NCBI RefSeq assembly: GCF_902459695.1
Contig: NZ_CABPRZ010000001.1
Coordinates: forward strand, 1-64,000
Length of the DNA stretch: 64,000 nt
Source of the DNA: Pandoraea terrae
GTDB lineage: Bacteria > Pseudomonadota > Gammaproteobacteria > Burkholderiales > Burkholderiaceae
Reading direction: 5' to 3'
The translations under genes were made by a program, and so were the position numbers. The first letter of the stretch is position 1. The number at the start of each line of letters is the position of its first letter. Below are positions 7,625 to 18,425 of the stretch, one piece after another. The notes under the pieces are model-generated. The model was not told the DNA's origin and did no database searches. It saw only the letters and a list, made by a program, of their open reading frames with translations.

Positions 7625-9918
7625 TTGCCCAGGAATTGGAAGTCAGCCTGCACATGGCGTTTATGGAAGCGCGTCAGGCCCGGCATGAATTCATTACGGT
7701 CGAGCACCTGCTGCTCGCCCTCTTGGATAACCCGACCGCGGCCGAGGTGCTGCGCGCCTGCGCCGCAAATCTCGACGATTTGCGCCAGAATCTGCGCAAC
7801 TTCATCGCAGACAACACGCCGACGGTGCCGGGAAGCGACGAAGTCGACACCCAGCCGACCCTCGGTTTCCAGCGCGTGATCCAGCGTGCCATCATGCATG
7901 TGCAGTCGACGTCCAACGGCAAGAAGGAAGTCACCGGCGCAAACGTGCTGGTCGCGATCTTCGGCGAAAAGGACTCGCATGCCGTGTACTACCTGCAGCA
8001 GCAGGGCGTGACGCGGCTCGACGTCGTCAATTTCATTTCGCACGGCATTACCAAGACCGGCGCCAACAGTGAATCGGCGAAGGCGGGTGAAGGCAGTGCG
8101 GAAGGCGAGGAAGGTGCGGGCAGCAAGGAAAGCCCGCTGGCCCAGTACACGCAGAATCTCAACCAGTTGGCGCGCGACGGCAAGATCGATCCGCTGATCG
8201 GCCGCGAGCTTGAGGTCGAACGCGTCGTTCAGGTGCTGTGCCGCCGCCGGAAGAACAATCCGCTGCTCGTCGGCGAAGCCGGCGTCGGCAAGACCGCCAT
8301 CGCCGAAGGTCTGGCATGGCGCGTCACGCGCGGCGAAGTGCCGGAAATCCTGCAGGACGCGACCGTCTACTCGCTCGACATGGGTGCGCTGCTCGCAGGT
8401 ACCAAGTATCGCGGTGACTTCGAGCAACGCCTGAAGGCCGTGCTGAAGGAACTGAAGGAGCGCAGCAACGCGATCCTCTTCATCGACGAGATTCATACCC
8501 TGATCGGCGCGGGCGCTGCATCGGGCGGCACGCTGGACGCTTCAAACCTGCTGAAGCCGGCCTTGTCGTCGGGGCAGCTCAAGTGTATCGGCGCGACCAC
8601 GTTTACCGAATATCGCGGCATCTTCGAAAAGGATGCGGCCCTGTCGCGCCGGTTCCAGAAGATCGACGTGAACGAGCCGACCATCGAGCAAACGGTGCAG
8701 ATCCTGCGTGGCCTCAAGTCGCGCTTCGAGGAACACCATGGCGTGAAATACTCCGCGGGTGCCCTGTCGGCTGCTGCCGAGCTCTCGGCCAAGTTCATCA
8801 CTGACCGCCATTTGCCGGACAAGGCCATCGATGTGATCGATGAAGCGGGGGCTGCGCAGCGCATCCTGCCGAAGTCGAAGCAGAAGAAGACGATCGGCAA
8901 GGGCGAAATCGAGGAAATCGTCTCGAAGATTGCCCGTATTCCGGCGCAAAGCGTGTCGGCAGATGACCGCGGCAAGTTGCAGACACTCGATCGCGACCTG
9001 AAGAGCACGGTGTTCGGCCAGGATCCGGCGATTGATGCCTTGTCGGCCGCGATCAAGATGGCGCGCGCGGGCCTGGGCAAGACTGACAAGCCGATCGGCG
9101 CATTCCTGTTCTCGGGCCCGACCGGGGTCGGCAAGACCGAAGTCGCGAAGCAGTTGGCGTTCACGATGGGCATCGAGTTGATCCGCTTCGACATGTCCGA
9201 GTACATGGAGCGTCACGCGGTCAGCCGCCTGATCGGCGCGCCTCCGGGCTACGTCGGCTTTGACCAGGGCGGACTGCTGACCGAGGCGATCACCAAGAAG
9301 CCGCATTGCGTGCTGCTGCTCGACGAAATCGAGAAGGCGCATCCGGATATCTTCAACGTGTTGCTGCAGGTCATGGACCATGGCACGCTGACCGACAACA
9401 ATGGCCGCAAGGCGGATTTCCGTAACGTCATCATCATCATGACGACGAATGCGGGCGCCGAAACGATCAACCGCGCGAGCATCGGTTTCACCAACGAGCG
9501 CCAGGCCGGCGACGAGATGGCCGACATCAAGCGGATGTTCACGCCGGAGTTCCGGAACCGCCTCGACGCGATCATCAGCTTCAAGCCGCTCGACGAGCAG
9601 ATCATCCTGCGCGTCGTCGACAAGTTCCTCATCCAGTTGGAAGACCAACTGCACGAGAAGAAGGTCGACGTGGTGTTCAGCGACAAGTTGCGCGCCTTCC
9701 TCGCGAAGAAGGGCTTCGATCCGCTCATGGGCGCGCGGCCGATGCAGCGTCTTATCCAGGACACGATTCGCCGTGCACTGGCCGACGAGTTGCTGTTCGG
9801 CCGCCTGACCGGCGGCGGGCGCGTAACCGTCGACCTCGATGCCGACGATCACGTCCAGCTGAGTTTCCCCGCGGGCGGCAATGCGCGTGCCGAACCGGAG
9901 GCTGCCGAAGTCGAGTGA
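7621..9918 (+). CDS. clpA: ATP-dependent Clp protease ATPase subunit ClpA
   Basis: 765 residues from the ATG at 7621 (GGAGG at 7612-7616). Hexameric AAA+ unfoldase that feeds substrates to ClpP. An N-terminal Clp repeat domain (about 1-140) precedes two AAA+ modules. D1 has Walker [14 protein letters not shown] and Walker [10 protein letters not shown]2 has Walker [14 protein letters not shown] and Walker B LLLDEIEK. The absence of the ClpB middle coiled coil and the clpS neighbour identify ClpA. Length is close to E. coli ClpA (758). It ends at a strong terminator. Confidence 0.97.
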   Translation: MIAQELEVSLHMAFMEARQARHEFITVEHLLLALLDNPTAAEVLRACAANLDDLRQNLRNFIADNTPTVPGSDEVDTQPTLGFQRVIQRAIMHVQSTSNGKKEVTGANVLVAIFGEKDSHAVYYLQQQGVTRLDVVNFISHGITKTGANSESAKAGEGSAEGEEGAGSKESPLAQYTQNLNQLARDGKIDPLIGRELEVERVVQVLCRRRKNNPLLVGEAGVGKTAIAEGLAWRVTRGEVPEILQDATVYSLDMGALLAGTKYRGDFEQRLKAVLKELKERSNAILFIDEIHTLIGAGAASGGTLDASNLLKPALSSGQLKCIGATTFTEYRGIFEKDAALSRRFQKIDVNEPTIEQTVQILRGLKSRFEEHHGVKYSAGALSAAAELSAKFITDRHLPDKAIDVIDEAGAAQRILPKSKQKKTIGKGEIEEIVSKIARIPAQSVSADDRGKLQTLDRDLKSTVFGQDPAIDALSAAIKMARAGLGKTDKPIGAFLFSGPTGVGKTEVAKQLAFTMGIELIRFDMSEYMERHAVSRLIGAPPGYVGFDQGGLLTEAITKKPHCVLLLDEIEKAHPDIFNVLLQVMDHGTLTDNNGRKADFRNVIIIMTTNAGAETINRASIGFTNERQAGDEMADIKRMFTPEFRNRLDAIISFKPLDEQIILRVVDKFLIQLEDQLHEKKVDVVFSDKLRAFLAKKGFDPLMGARPMQRLIQDTIRRALADELLFGRLTGGGRVTVDLDADDHVQLSFPAGGNARAEPEAAEVE

Positions 9919-9942
9919 CCCGGCGTGTCTGCGCCACGAAAA

Positions 9943-9967
9943 ACGCCGCGCTCTGCGGCGTTTTTTT
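9943..9967 (+). terminator. Intrinsic terminator after clpA
   Basis: Stem ACGCCGC / GCGGCGT with loop GCTCT, followed by seven T, 25 bp after the clpA stop codon. Confidence 0.9.
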
Positions 9968-10009
9968 ATGCCTTTGCTTCCGTGTCGGCGCAGGCGGCCG
10001 GCGCCGGCG

Positions 10010-10456
10010 TCAATGCTTGCCCGTGCTGCCGAAGCCGCCGGCGCCGCGTTCGCTGTCGGGGAATTCGTCGACGATATTGAATTCGGCCTGCACCACCGGC
10101 ACGATCACCAGTTGCGCGAGACGCTCGAATGGATTGAGCACGAACGTCTCGTGGCCCCGGTTCCAGGTCGAAATCATCAACTGGCCCTGGTAATCCGAGT
10201 CGATCAGTCCGACGAGATTGCCGAGCACGATGCCATGCTTATGTCCCATGCCCGAGCGTGGGAGGATGACGGCCGCATAACCGGGATCGGCCAGATGGAT
10301 CGCCAGGCCAGTCGGCACGAGCACCGTCTGGCCGGCTTCGATCGTCAGCGGGCCGTCGAGACAGGCGCGCAGGTCGAGGCCGGCGCTGCCGGGCGTGGCG
10401 TACTGCGGCAGTTGATCGCGCAGGCGGGAATCGAGAATCTTGATGTCGAGTTTCAT
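10010..10456 (-). CDS. dut: dUTP pyrophosphatase
   Basis: 148 residues, standard for trimeric dUTPase. Hydrolyses dUTP to dUMP and PPi, keeping uracil out of DNA and supplying dTMP synthesis. The five family motifs are visible: [10 protein letters not shown] (I), [10 protein letters not shown] (II), [14 protein letters not shown] (III), [11 protein letters not shown] (IV) and the C-terminal [10 protein letters not shown] (V). It lies downstream of coaBC and the MFS gene on the same strand; coaBC-dut adjacency is common in proteobacteria. Confidence 0.97.
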   Translation of the reverse strand: MKLDIKILDSRLRDQLPQYATPGSAGLDLRACLDGPLTIEAGQTVLVPTGLAIHLADPGYAAVILPRSGMGHKHGIVLGNLVGLIDSDYQGQLMISTWNRGHETFVLNPFERLAQLVIVPVVQAEFNIVDEFPDSERGAGGFGSTGKH

Positions 10457-10589
10457 GGGTGGGCAGTCAGCGGCGACGAGGCCGCCGCATCAAAAGTGAG
10501 GGGGTGTGTGATGTACTGGCACCGGCCGCGCGGCGCCGCGACCGGGAGAGGTAAGAGACCAGGCGATCATATCATCGGCGGACCGTGCG

Positions 10590-11840
10590 TCAGGCCCCCG
10601 GCTCGCGTGTGGCCGGTGCCGTGCTTGCCAGTGCGTCGCCCTTGGCGGGTTCCGCATCGCTCAAGGGCGGTTTGGGCAATCGCGCAATCATGGCGATGGC
10701 CGCGAGTCCGCCCATTGCACCGCACAGGAAGATCGACGAATAGCCGAACGCGCTGGCGACGAAGCCCGCCATCGGCCCGATCAGCCCGAGCGCCAGATCG
10801 AAGAATGCAGAGTAGGCCGCTAGCGCCGAGCCCCGGCTTTGCGCCGGCACGGATTTGAGCGCCTCCACGCCGAGCGCCGGAAACACCAGCGAGAAGCCGA
10901 TGCCGGTGAGCGCCGCGCCAGCCAGCGCCATGTGGGGATGCCCCGCGCTCCAGAGCAGCCCTTGTCCGACTACGTTGAAGATGAGCGACAGCATCGCCAC
11001 GCGCTTGCCGCCGAAGTGGTCAATGGCATGGGCGAAGACGACACGCATGCCGATGAAGCAGCCGCTGTAGAGGGTCAGCGCGAAGGCTGCGCCCGACCAG
11101 CCGCGACTCGCATAGAACAGGGTAATGAACGCCGCGATCACCGCATAGCCGATGCTGCCGAGCGTCATGGCCAGTCCCGGTCGCCAGACCAGACCGACCA
11201 CGCGATGGAACGGCAGCCGTTTGCCGCCGGCGGCCGGGGCGGCAGGCACACGCAGCGCCAGCCCGAATGCGATTACGGGCAGCGCGATAGTGACGAGCGC
11301 CACGATGCCGAATCCGGCTTCCTGCAGGAGATACGCGCCCACCGGCGCGCCTGTCGCGAGCGCGGAGTACATCGCTATGCCCTGCCACGAAATGGCCTTG
11401 CTCGCGTGTGAAGGACCCAGCAGCCCGATGCCCCACGACATCCCGCCCGTGAGGATCAGGCTTTCTCCAAAGCCGAGCACGACGCGGCCGGCCAGCAGCA
11501 CCGCCAGCGATGCCGAGGGCACATTCATGAGGGCAGCGACGCCGTAGAACGCGCCGGCCGTCGCGCAGCCGCACAGGCCGGTCAGCACGGCGGCTTTCGG
11601 GCCGCGCGTGTCGACCGTGCGGCCGGCAAACGAGCGCAGCAGGAGGGTGACGAACGACTGGATGCCGACAGCCACGCCGACGGTGACGGCGCCGTAGCCG
11701 AGCGTTTTGTGCACGTACACGGGGATCACCGGCAGGGGCATGCCGATCGTCATGAAACCGAAAAACATGATGGCGGCCAGCGCGCTCAATGTGCCGTACA
11801 CACTGACGGGCGGCCGCCCTTGGGGGGCGGTCTGGGGCAT
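10590..11840 (-). CDS. MFS transporter, YfcJ/YhhS-like
   Basis: 416 residues from the ATG at 11840 (MPQTAPQGRPPVSVYG); the frame stays open far upstream only because it shadows coaBC. About 12 hydrophobic segments form a major facilitator fold. The loop after TM2 reads RSFAGRTVDTRGPKAAV, the MFS motif-A position. It resembles YfcJ/YhhS-type permeases of uncertain substrate (probably export of small molecules). It starts 8 bp after the coaBC stop, so it is co-transcribed, inserted between coaBC and dut. Substrate unknown. Confidence 0.85.
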   Translation of the reverse strand: MPQTAPQGRPPVSVYGTLSALAAIMFFGFMTIGMPLPVIPVYVHKTLGYGAVTVGVAVGIQSFVTLLLRSFAGRTVDTRGPKAAVLTGLCGCATAGAFYGVAALMNVPSASLAVLLAGRVVLGFGESLILTGGMSWGIGLLGPSHASKAISWQGIAMYSALATGAPVGAYLLQEAGFGIVALVTIALPVIAFGLALRVPAAPAAGGKRLPFHRVVGLVWRPGLAMTLGSIGYAVIAAFITLFYASRGWSGAAFALTLYSGCFIGMRVVFAHAIDHFGGKRVAMLSLIFNVVGQGLLWSAGHPHMALAGAALTGIGFSLVFPALGVEALKSVPAQSRGSALAAYSAFFDLALGLIGPMAGFVASAFGYSSIFLCGAMGGLAAIAMIARLPKPPLSDAEPAKGDALASTAPATREPGA

Positions 11841-11848
11841 TGCCGGGC

Positions 11849-13051
11849 TCAACTGGGGCGGTGCGTTTTCATGCGTGCGGCAATCTCTGCGATCAGCAAG
11901 CGGGCAAGCGCCTGTTTGTCGGCGCGCGGCAGGCGTTGCTGACCGGCGTCGTCGAACAGGATGACTTCGTTGTCGTCTCGTCCGAACGTGGCCGGGCCGA
12001 GATTGCCGATCAGCAACGGGATATTCTTGCGGCGCCGCTTGGCGGCGCCGTGCGCTTCCAGATCGCCGCTTTCCGCAGCAAAGCCGACGCAGAAGGGCGG
12101 CGACGGCAGGGCCGCGACGGCCGCCAGGATGTCCGGATTCTGTACAAATGTCAGTTGCGGGACATCGTCGTCGCCCGATTTCTTGATCTTGTCCTGCGCC
12201 ACTTGCGCCACACGCCAGTCGGCGACCGCGGCCACGGCGATGAACAGATCGTGGTTGGCGACGTCGGCCATGACGCGGTCGTACATCTGCTGCGCGGTCT
12301 GCACATCCGAGCGCACCACGCCGTAGGGTGTCGGCAATGCGGTCGGACCGGCGACCAGATGCACCTGCGCGCCGGCTTGCGCGGCCGCGCGGGCCAGCGC
12401 AAAGCCCATCTTGCCCGACGACAGATTGGTCAGCCCGCGCACCGGGTCGATCGGCTCGAAGGTCGGGCCCGCGGTCAGCAGCACACGGCGTCCGGCCAGC
12501 AGCTTCGGTTGGAGGAAGCCGGCCAGGGCTTCGAACAGGTCTTCCGGTTCGAGCATGCGGCCATCGCCGACTTCGCCGCACGCCTGGTCGCCACTGTCGG
12601 GGCCGAGCACGACGATGCCGTCGGCGCGCAACTGCGCTGCGTTGCGCTGCGTCGCGGGATTGCCCCACATCTGGCGGTTCATGGCGGGTGCCACGAGCAA
12701 CGGACAGTCGCGCGCGATGCACAGCGTGGACAGCAGGTCGTCGCACAGGCCATTCGCGAGCTTGGCGAGGAAATCGGTCGAGGCGGGCGCGATCAGGATG
12801 GCATCGGCCTCACGCGAAAGGTCGATATGCGCCATGTTGTTGTCAATGCGGCTGTCCCACTGGCTCGTGAAGACGGGCCGTCCGGACAGGGCTTGCATCG
12901 TCAGTGGCGTGATGAACTGCGTGGCGGCGTCGGTCATCACCACTTGCACCGTGGCGCCGGCCTTGATCAGCAGACGGGTGAGTTCGGCCGACTTGTAGCA
13001 GGCGATGCCGCCCGTCAGCCCCAGTACGACGGTCTTGCCCGCGAGTTCCAT
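11849..13051 (-). CDS. coaBC: Bifunctional phosphopantothenoylcysteine synthetase/decarboxylase
   Basis: 400 residues from the ATG of MELAGKTVVLGLTGGIACYK at 13051. Two steps of CoA synthesis: CoaB ligates cysteine to 4'-phosphopantothenate (CTP), and CoaC decarboxylates it (FMN). The N-terminal CoaC flavoprotein domain (about 1-180) has the active His in NMAHIDLSR, the PAMNRQMW motif and catalytic Cys in ACGEVGDGRM. The C-terminal CoaB domain has AGPTFEPIDPVRGLTNLSSGKMG and FVQNPDIL. It lies 19 bp after lspA on the same strand. Confidence 0.97.
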   Translation of the reverse strand: MELAGKTVVLGLTGGIACYKSAELTRLLIKAGATVQVVMTDAATQFITPLTMQALSGRPVFTSQWDSRIDNNMAHIDLSREADAILIAPASTDFLAKLANGLCDDLLSTLCIARDCPLLVAPAMNRQMWGNPATQRNAAQLRADGIVVLGPDSGDQACGEVGDGRMLEPEDLFEALAGFLQPKLLAGRRVLLTAGPTFEPIDPVRGLTNLSSGKMGFALARAAAQAGAQVHLVAGPTALPTPYGVVRSDVQTAQQMYDRVMADVANHDLFIAVAAVADWRVAQVAQDKIKKSGDDDVPQLTFVQNPDILAAVAALPSPPFCVGFAAESGDLEAHGAAKRRRKNIPLLIGNLGPATFGRDDNEVILFDDAGQQRLPRADKQALARLLIAEIAARMKTHRPS

Positions 13052-13070
13052 GTGGAGGTCCCCAAAAAGC

Positions 13071-13616
13071 TCATTTGCCGCGCCGTACGCGCCGCAGTTC
13101 GTCGATGACGAGCAGCATGGCGCCGACGACGATGCACGAATCGGCGATGTTGAACGCCGGCCAGTGCCAGCCGCCGACATGGAAGTCGAGGAAGTCGACG
13201 ACGTGGCCATAGATCACGCGATCGATGACATTGCCGAGCGCGCCGCCGAGAATCAGGGCGAGAGACAGGCAGAACATCTTCTGGCCATTGTGCCGCTTGA
13301 GGAGCCAGACGATGACGGCGGCCGCGACGACGCCGAGCACCGTGAAGAACCAGCGTTGCCAGCCGCCGGCGGCGGCAAGGAAGCTGAACGCTGCGCCCTT
13401 GTTGAAAATGAGCACGAGATTGAAGAACGACGTCAACGGACGAAACTCGCCGTACTGGAATGTCTTCAGGACCGTGAGTTTCGTGACCTGGTCGAGCAGG
13501 ATCGCGACGATCGCGATGCCGAGCCACGGACCGAGGCCGACGGCGCTGCCGCCGCGCGACACGCCGTTGCCGTTACGTTTTGCGCCGCTGCGCGCGCCTG
13601 CCTTGCCTGCCGCCAT
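13071..13616 (-). CDS. lspA: Lipoprotein signal peptidase
   Basis: 181 residues. The chosen ATG (13616) overlaps the ileS stop codon as TAATG, so the two are translationally coupled. Inner-membrane aspartyl protease that cleaves prolipoproteins before the lipid-modified Cys; likely clients here include LivJ and the entericidin. Four membrane segments are visible. The catalytic aspartates lie in [14 protein letters not shown] and [11 protein letters not shown]. The N-terminal 25 residues are basic and longer than in E. coli. Confidence 0.96.
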   Translation of the reverse strand: MAAGKAGARSGAKRNGNGVSRGGSAVGLGPWLGIAIVAILLDQVTKLTVLKTFQYGEFRPLTSFFNLVLIFNKGAAFSFLAAAGGWQRWFFTVLGVVAAAVIVWLLKRHNGQKMFCLSLALILGGALGNVIDRVIYGHVVDFLDFHVGGWHWPAFNIADSCIVVGAMLLVIDELRRVRRGK

Positions 13617-16453
13617 TATGCTGCGCTCCGTTTTTCGCCGGCGCCGAACAGGTTCGACACGCAGCGGCCGCACAACGTCGGGTGCGCGGCATCCTGACCC
13701 ACCTCGGCGCGGTAGTGCCAGCATCGCTCGCACTTGAGGTACTTCGAGGCGGTGACCACCACGCCTTCTTCGCTCTCCGTTGCCACTTGCGTCACGCTCG
13801 CGGCGGACGTGATCAGCACGAAGCGCAGGTCGTCGCCGAGGCTCGCCAGCACTTCATGCTTGCGGCCCGACACGCGCACCTCCACTTCGGCCTGCAGCGA
13901 CGAGCCGATCGCTTCCGCCACGCGCGCCTCTTCAAGCGCCTTGGTGACGTCGCCGCGCACCGAGCGCAGCAAATGCCACTTCTCGAGCAGGCCCGAGCTT
14001 TGCGCGACTTCCGGATAGGTATAGTACGTTTCGGTGAAAATCGTATCCGTGCCCGGCATGAAGATTTGCCACGCCTCTTCCGCCGTGAACGACAGGAACG
14101 GCGACATCAGCTTCAGCAGACCCTGCGTAATGTGATACAGCGCGTTCTGGGCGGCGCGGCGCGCCGGCGCGTCTGGCGCGCTCGTGTACAGACGGTCCTT
14201 GAGGATGTCCAGATAGAAGCCGCCGAGGTCTTCCGAGCAGAACGTCTGCAGCTTCGCCACGACCGGATGGAACTCGTAGCGGTCGTAATGGCCGAGCACT
14301 TCCGTTTGCAGCGATTGCGTGAGCGCCACTGCATAGCGGTCGATCTCAAGCCATTGTTCCGCCGGCAGCGCGTGCTTGGCGTGGTCGTAGTCGGCCAGGT
14401 TGGCCAGCAGGAAGCGCAGCGTGTTGCGGATGCGGCGATAGCTCTCGACGACCCGCTTCAGGATTTCGTCCGAGATGGACAGTTCGCCCGAGTAATCGGT
14501 CGATGCGACCCACAGGCGGATGATTTCCGCGCCGAGCTTGCCCGCGACTTCCTGCGGCGCGATCGTGTTGCCGATCGACTTGGACATTTTGCGGCCCTGA
14601 CCGTCGACGGTGAACCCGTGCGTGAGCAGCGCCTTGTAGGGCGGGCGGCCGTCGAGCATCGAGGCGGTCAGCAGCGACGAGTGGAACCAGCCGCGGTGCT
14701 GATCGGAGCCTTCCAGATACAGATCGGCCGGGAACTGCAGGTCGGCCGCATGCGAGCCGCGCAGCACGTGCCAGTGCGTGGTGCCCGAATCGAACCACAC
14801 GTCGAGCGTGTCGCGGTTCTTCACGTATTGCGATGCCTCGTCGCCAAGGAGCTCGGCCGGATCGAGCGATTGCCATGCCTCGATGCCTTGCTGCTCGACG
14901 CGCTTGGCGACTTCCTCGAGCAGCTCGGGCGTGCGCGGATGCAGGGCGCCGGTTTCCTTGTGGATGAAGAAGGCCATCGGCACGCCCCATTGGCGCTGGC
15001 GCGACAACGTCCAGTCCGGACGGTTGGCGATCATGTTGTGCAGGCGCTGCTTGCCCCACGCCGGAAAGAATTCCGTCGCGTCGATGCCGGCGAGCGCCGT
15101 TTCGCGCAGCGTCTTGCCCTGGCTCGGCGCCTGGGCATTCGGCGGCACGTCCATGCCGGCAAACCACTGGTTCGTCGCGCGATAGATGATCGGCGACTTG
15201 TGGCGCCAGCAATGCATATAGCTGTGCGTGTACTTGAATGAGTGAAACAGCGCGCCGGCTTCCGTCAGCGCGTCGACGATGCGCGGGTTCGCATCCCAGA
15301 TCGACTGGCCGCCGAACAGCGGCAGGCTTTCCTGATAACGGCCGTCGCCGAGCACCGGCATGCGGATGTCGTCGTCGCTCATGCCGTGCGCCTTGCACGA
15401 CACGAAGTCTTCCACGCCGTAGGCGGGCGCGGAGTGGACGATACCCGTGCCGGTTTCGGTGGTCACGTAGTCGCCCAGATAGACAGGCGACGTGCGGGCG
15501 TAGCCGCCGTCGAGCTTGGCGAGGGGGTGATGGAAGCGGACGCCTTCGAGCGCGCTGCCGGGGGCCGTGGCGACGATGGTACCGTGCAGGCCGTAGGTCT
15601 TCAGGCAGTCCTCGACACGTTCCTTGGCGAGGATCAGCAGGCCGCGGTCGGTCTCGACGAGTGCGTATTCAATCTCCGGGTGCAGGTTCAGCGCCTGGTT
15701 CGACGGGATGGTCCACGGGGTCGTGGTCCAGATCACGATGAAACCCTGCTCGCGCGGCAAGCTGGCGAGGCCGAACGCCTTCGCGACGCGCTCCGGCTCG
15801 GCGAACGGGAATCCGACATCGACGGCCAGGTCGGTTTTGTCCTTGTACTCGACTTCCGCTTCGGCCAGCGCCGAGCCGCAATCGAAGCACCAGTTCACCG
15901 GCTTCAGGCCGCGGAACACATAACCGTATTCGAGGATCTTCGCCAGCGCGCGCAACTCGCCCGCTTCGTTCGCGAAGTTCATCGTCTTATAAGGGTTGGC
16001 CCAGTCGCCGAGCACGCCCAGGCGTTCGAAGTCGGCTTTCTGGCGCTCGATCTGCACGCTGGCGTAGGCGCGCGCCTTTTCCTGCACTTCGCGCACCGGC
16101 AGGTGCTTGCCGAATTGCTTTTCGATCTGGATTTCGATCGGCATGCCGTGGCAGTCCCAACCGGGCACATAGACCGCGTCGAAGCCCGCGAGATTGCGCG
16201 CCTTGACGATCATGTCCTTCAGGATCTTGTTGACCGCGTGGCCGATATGGATGTCGCCGTTGGCGTACGGCGGGCCGTCGTGCAGGATGAATTTGGGACG
16301 GCCGGCGCTCGCTTTGCGGATCTTCTGATAGAGCTTCTTCTCCTGCCATTGCTTGACCCACAGCGGTTCGCGCTTGGGCAGATCGCCGCGCATCGGGAAC
16401 GGTGTGTCCAGCAGATTGACGGGGTACTTGCTCGGGGCTTTCTTTTCGCTCAT
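13616..16453 (-). CDS. ileS: Isoleucyl-tRNA synthetase
   Basis: 945 residues, full length. Class I synthetase charging tRNA-Ile, with an editing domain. Seen: the HIGH motif in [15 protein letters not shown] (about 60-74), the CP1 editing domain in the middle, the KMSKS loop ([10 protein letters not shown]), and a C-terminal zinc motif [10 protein letters not shown]...CGRCVSN. It lies between ribF (upstream, 141 bp) and lspA (overlapping stop/start), the classical ribF-ileS-lspA order. Confidence 0.98.
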   Translation of the reverse strand: MSEKKAPSKYPVNLLDTPFPMRGDLPKREPLWVKQWQEKKLYQKIRKASAGRPKFILHDGPPYANGDIHIGHAVNKILKDMIVKARNLAGFDAVYVPGWDCHGMPIEIQIEKQFGKHLPVREVQEKARAYASVQIERQKADFERLGVLGDWANPYKTMNFANEAGELRALAKILEYGYVFRGLKPVNWCFDCGSALAEAEVEYKDKTDLAVDVGFPFAEPERVAKAFGLASLPREQGFIVIWTTTPWTIPSNQALNLHPEIEYALVETDRGLLILAKERVEDCLKTYGLHGTIVATAPGSALEGVRFHHPLAKLDGGYARTSPVYLGDYVTTETGTGIVHSAPAYGVEDFVSCKAHGMSDDDIRMPVLGDGRYQESLPLFGGQSIWDANPRIVDALTEAGALFHSFKYTHSYMHCWRHKSPIIYRATNQWFAGMDVPPNAQAPSQGKTLRETALAGIDATEFFPAWGKQRLHNMIANRPDWTLSRQRQWGVPMAFFIHKETGALHPRTPELLEEVAKRVEQQGIEAWQSLDPAELLGDEASQYVKNRDTLDVWFDSGTTHWHVLRGSHAADLQFPADLYLEGSDQHRGWFHSSLLTASMLDGRPPYKALLTHGFTVDGQGRKMSKSIGNTIAPQEVAGKLGAEIIRLWVASTDYSGELSISDEILKRVVESYRRIRNTLRFLLANLADYDHAKHALPAEQWLEIDRYAVALTQSLQTEVLGHYDRYEFHPVVAKLQTFCSEDLGGFYLDILKDRLYTSAPDAPARRAAQNALYHITQGLLKLMSPFLSFTAEEAWQIFMPGTDTIFTETYYTYPEVAQSSGLLEKWHLLRSVRGDVTKALEEARVAEAIGSSLQAEVEVRVSGRKHEVLASLGDDLRFVLITSAASVTQVATESEEGVVVTASKYLKCERCWHYRAEVGQDAAHPTLCGRCVSNLFGAGEKRSAA

Positions 16454-16594
16454 GGTGTGCGTCGCTACTGATTCGTGATATGGCGTTGTGCGGGGCAGGG
16501 CAGGCGGGCGGCGCGCCGTTGCAGGTGCGCTGACGGGGCATGTTTGCCTGCCGTGAATGCTTGGGCCGCGCGCGATGTCCGGCGCGCGGCGGAA

Positions 16595-17590
16595 TCACCT
16601 AATTCGGTCGGTCGCCGAGGTGGCGAAGTCGCGCCGGGCTTGCGCACCGTCTGCGGCTTCCGCCGCGTGCCCGAAGTAGGCGCGCGCCTCGTGCGTGTCC
16701 TGCGCGATGGCGGTCTGCAACTCGGCCAGACCGTCGAATTTCGCCTCGTCCCGCAGCTTCTGGAGAAACTCCACGCGCACGAGCTTGCCGTAGGCATCGC
16801 CGATGAAGTCGAGCAGATGGACTTCGAGCAGCACACGGCCCGAATCGTCGACGGTCGGGCGCAGGCCCAGGCTCGCAACGGCCGGCAGCGGACGATCGGC
16901 CAGCCCATGCACCTGCACGACGAAAATACCGGTCAGTGCCGGATGACGGTGCGCAATGCGCAGGTTCAGCGTGGGGAAGCCCAGTTTGCGGCCGAGCTTC
17001 ATGCCATGCACGACGTGGCCGGAGATCGTGTACGGACGCCCCAACAACGCGTGGGCGCGTTCAAAGTTGCCGTCGGACAGCGCATTGCGGACTTCGGAAC
17101 TCGAGATGCGCACGCCGTCATGGGCGATCGTCGGCATTTGCTCGACGACGAAGTCGAAGCGGCGGCCGGCTTCCTTCAGATAGGTAAAGTCGCCGGCGCG
17201 CTTCGCGCCGAAGCGGAAGTCGTCGCCCACGAGCAGCCAGCGCGTGTGCAGACCCTCGACGATGATGTTGTGCACGAAATCCTCGGGGGACTGCGCGGCG
17301 AAATGGGCATTGAAATGCTCGACGACCAGCCGGTCGACGCCGTGGGCGCGCAGTGCCTCGAGTTTGTCGCGCAGGTTCGAGATCCGCGCGGGCGCTTGCT
17401 GCGGCGAAAAATACTCGCGCGGATGCGGCTCGAACGTCATCACGCAGACCGGCAGGCCGCGCGCGGCCGCGGCGGCGCGCACGCGCGCCAACAAGGCCTG
17501 ATGGCCCAGGTGCACGCCGTCGAAATTACCGATGGTCAGCACACAGGGCGCTTTGCTTTCCGCGTTGGGTAGACCCCGAAAGACTCGCAC
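16595..17590 (-). CDS. ribF: Bifunctional riboflavin kinase / FAD synthetase
   Basis: 331 residues. I chose the GTG at 17590 (VRVFRGLPNAESKAPCVLTIGNFDGVH) because Burkholderia homologues begin at this point, as I recall; upstream in-frame codons encode unrelated residues. The N-terminal FMN adenylyltransferase domain has GNFDGVHLGHQALL (HxGH-type) and ISSSEVR. The C-terminal riboflavin kinase domain has GRKLGFPTLNL and a C-terminal HLLDF...V.F..KLRDE segment. Makes FMN and FAD. First gene of the ribF-ileS-lspA-coaBC block; divergent from purN. Confidence 0.96.
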   Translation of the reverse strand: MRVFRGLPNAESKAPCVLTIGNFDGVHLGHQALLARVRAAAAARGLPVCVMTFEPHPREYFSPQQAPARISNLRDKLEALRAHGVDRLVVEHFNAHFAAQSPEDFVHNIIVEGLHTRWLLVGDDFRFGAKRAGDFTYLKEAGRRFDFVVEQMPTIAHDGVRISSSEVRNALSDGNFERAHALLGRPYTISGHVVHGMKLGRKLGFPTLNLRIAHRHPALTGIFVVQVHGLADRPLPAVASLGLRPTVDDSGRVLLEVHLLDFIGDAYGKLVRVEFLQKLRDEAKFDGLAELQTAIAQDTHEARAYFGHAAEAADGAQARRDFATSATDRIR

Positions 17591-17762
17591 GATATAGAAA
17601 TACGGTGAGGGATGATCCTGCCGATGCCCGGACCCGCCTGCGGGCGTCCCGACCCTCGCCGGAACGGCCCGAAACGGTGCACGACACCGCAAAACATTGA
17701 ATTATAAACGCTTAATGCGCGCTGCGGCGCACAACGGCGTGCCTGGCACCCCGCGCCAATGA

Positions 17763-17768
17763 TAAAAT
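17763..17768 (+). promoter_or_regulatory. -10 box immediately before purN (leaderless)
   Basis: TAAAAT (5/6 to consensus) ends 6 nt before the purN ATG, with CCGCCG between and no ribosome site. Transcription would begin at or next to the start codon. The -35 region is weak. Confidence 0.45.
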
Positions 17769-17774
17769 CCGCCG

Positions 17775-18425
17775 ATGAAGAATATCGTCATCTTGATTTC
17801 CGGGCGCGGCAGCAACATGGAAGCCATTGTGCGCGCCTGTGCCGCCGAGGGGTGGCCCGCCCGCATCGCTGCCGTCATCGCCAACCGTCCCGACGCCGAA
17901 GGCCTGGCGTTCGCGCAGGCGAACCGGATCGCCACGAACATGGTCGAGAGCCGCGGCAAGACCCGCGAGGCCTTCGACGCCGAACTCGCCGCCGTCATCG
18001 ACAGCCATGCGCCGGATCTGGTCGTGCTGGCCGGGTTCATGCGCATTCTGACCGCTGAGTTCACGCTGCGCTACGCGGGGCGGCTCGTCAACATCCATCC
18101 GTCGCTGCTGCCGGCGTTCCCGGGGCTGCACACGCATGCGCGCGCGCTTGAAGCCGGTTGCAAGCTTGCCGGTGCGACCGTGCACTTCGTCACGCCGGAT
18201 CTCGATCATGGCCCGATCGTGATCCAGGCCGCGATTGCAGTCAAGGCCGACGATACGCCGGAATCCCTGGCAGCGCGCCTCTTGCCGGTCGAACATGTGA
18301 TTTACCCGCGTGCCATCCGCTGGTTTGCGGAAGGCCGCCTGGCGGTCGAAGGCACGCGCGCGAGGTTGCGCCCGAACGCCGATGGCAATATTGAACCGCA
18401 ATGGCTTTTTGGTGAGGACGCATGA
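17775..18425 (+). CDS. purN: Phosphoribosylglycinamide formyltransferase
   Basis: 216 residues. Transfers formyl from 10-formyl-THF to GAR in purine synthesis. Seen: the N-terminal loop ISGRGSNMEAI, the active-site region ILTAEFTLRYAGRLVNIHPSLLPAFPGLHTH (Asn and His of NIHPSLLP) and the HFVTPDLDHGP segment with the catalytic Asp. Length matches E. coli PurN (212). Its stop overlaps the rsmB start (ATGA). Confidence 0.97.
   Translation: MKNIVILISGRGSNMEAIVRACAAEGWPARIAAVIANRPDAEGLAFAQANRIATNMVESRGKTREAFDAELAAVIDSHAPDLVVLAGFMRILTAEFTLRYAGRLVNIHPSLLPAFPGLHTHARALEAGCKLAGATVHFVTPDLDHGPIVIQAAIAVKADDTPESLAARLLPVEHVIYPRAIRWFAEGRLAVEGTRARLRPNADGNIEPQWLFGEDA

Noticed and set aside
15242-16471. 409-codon plus-strand frame opposite ileS, and similar long frames opposite clpA, nadA, ubiD and livG
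   Set aside because: They lie fully antisense to conserved genes, have no ribosome sites or family motifs, and are expected from GC-rich codon bias.
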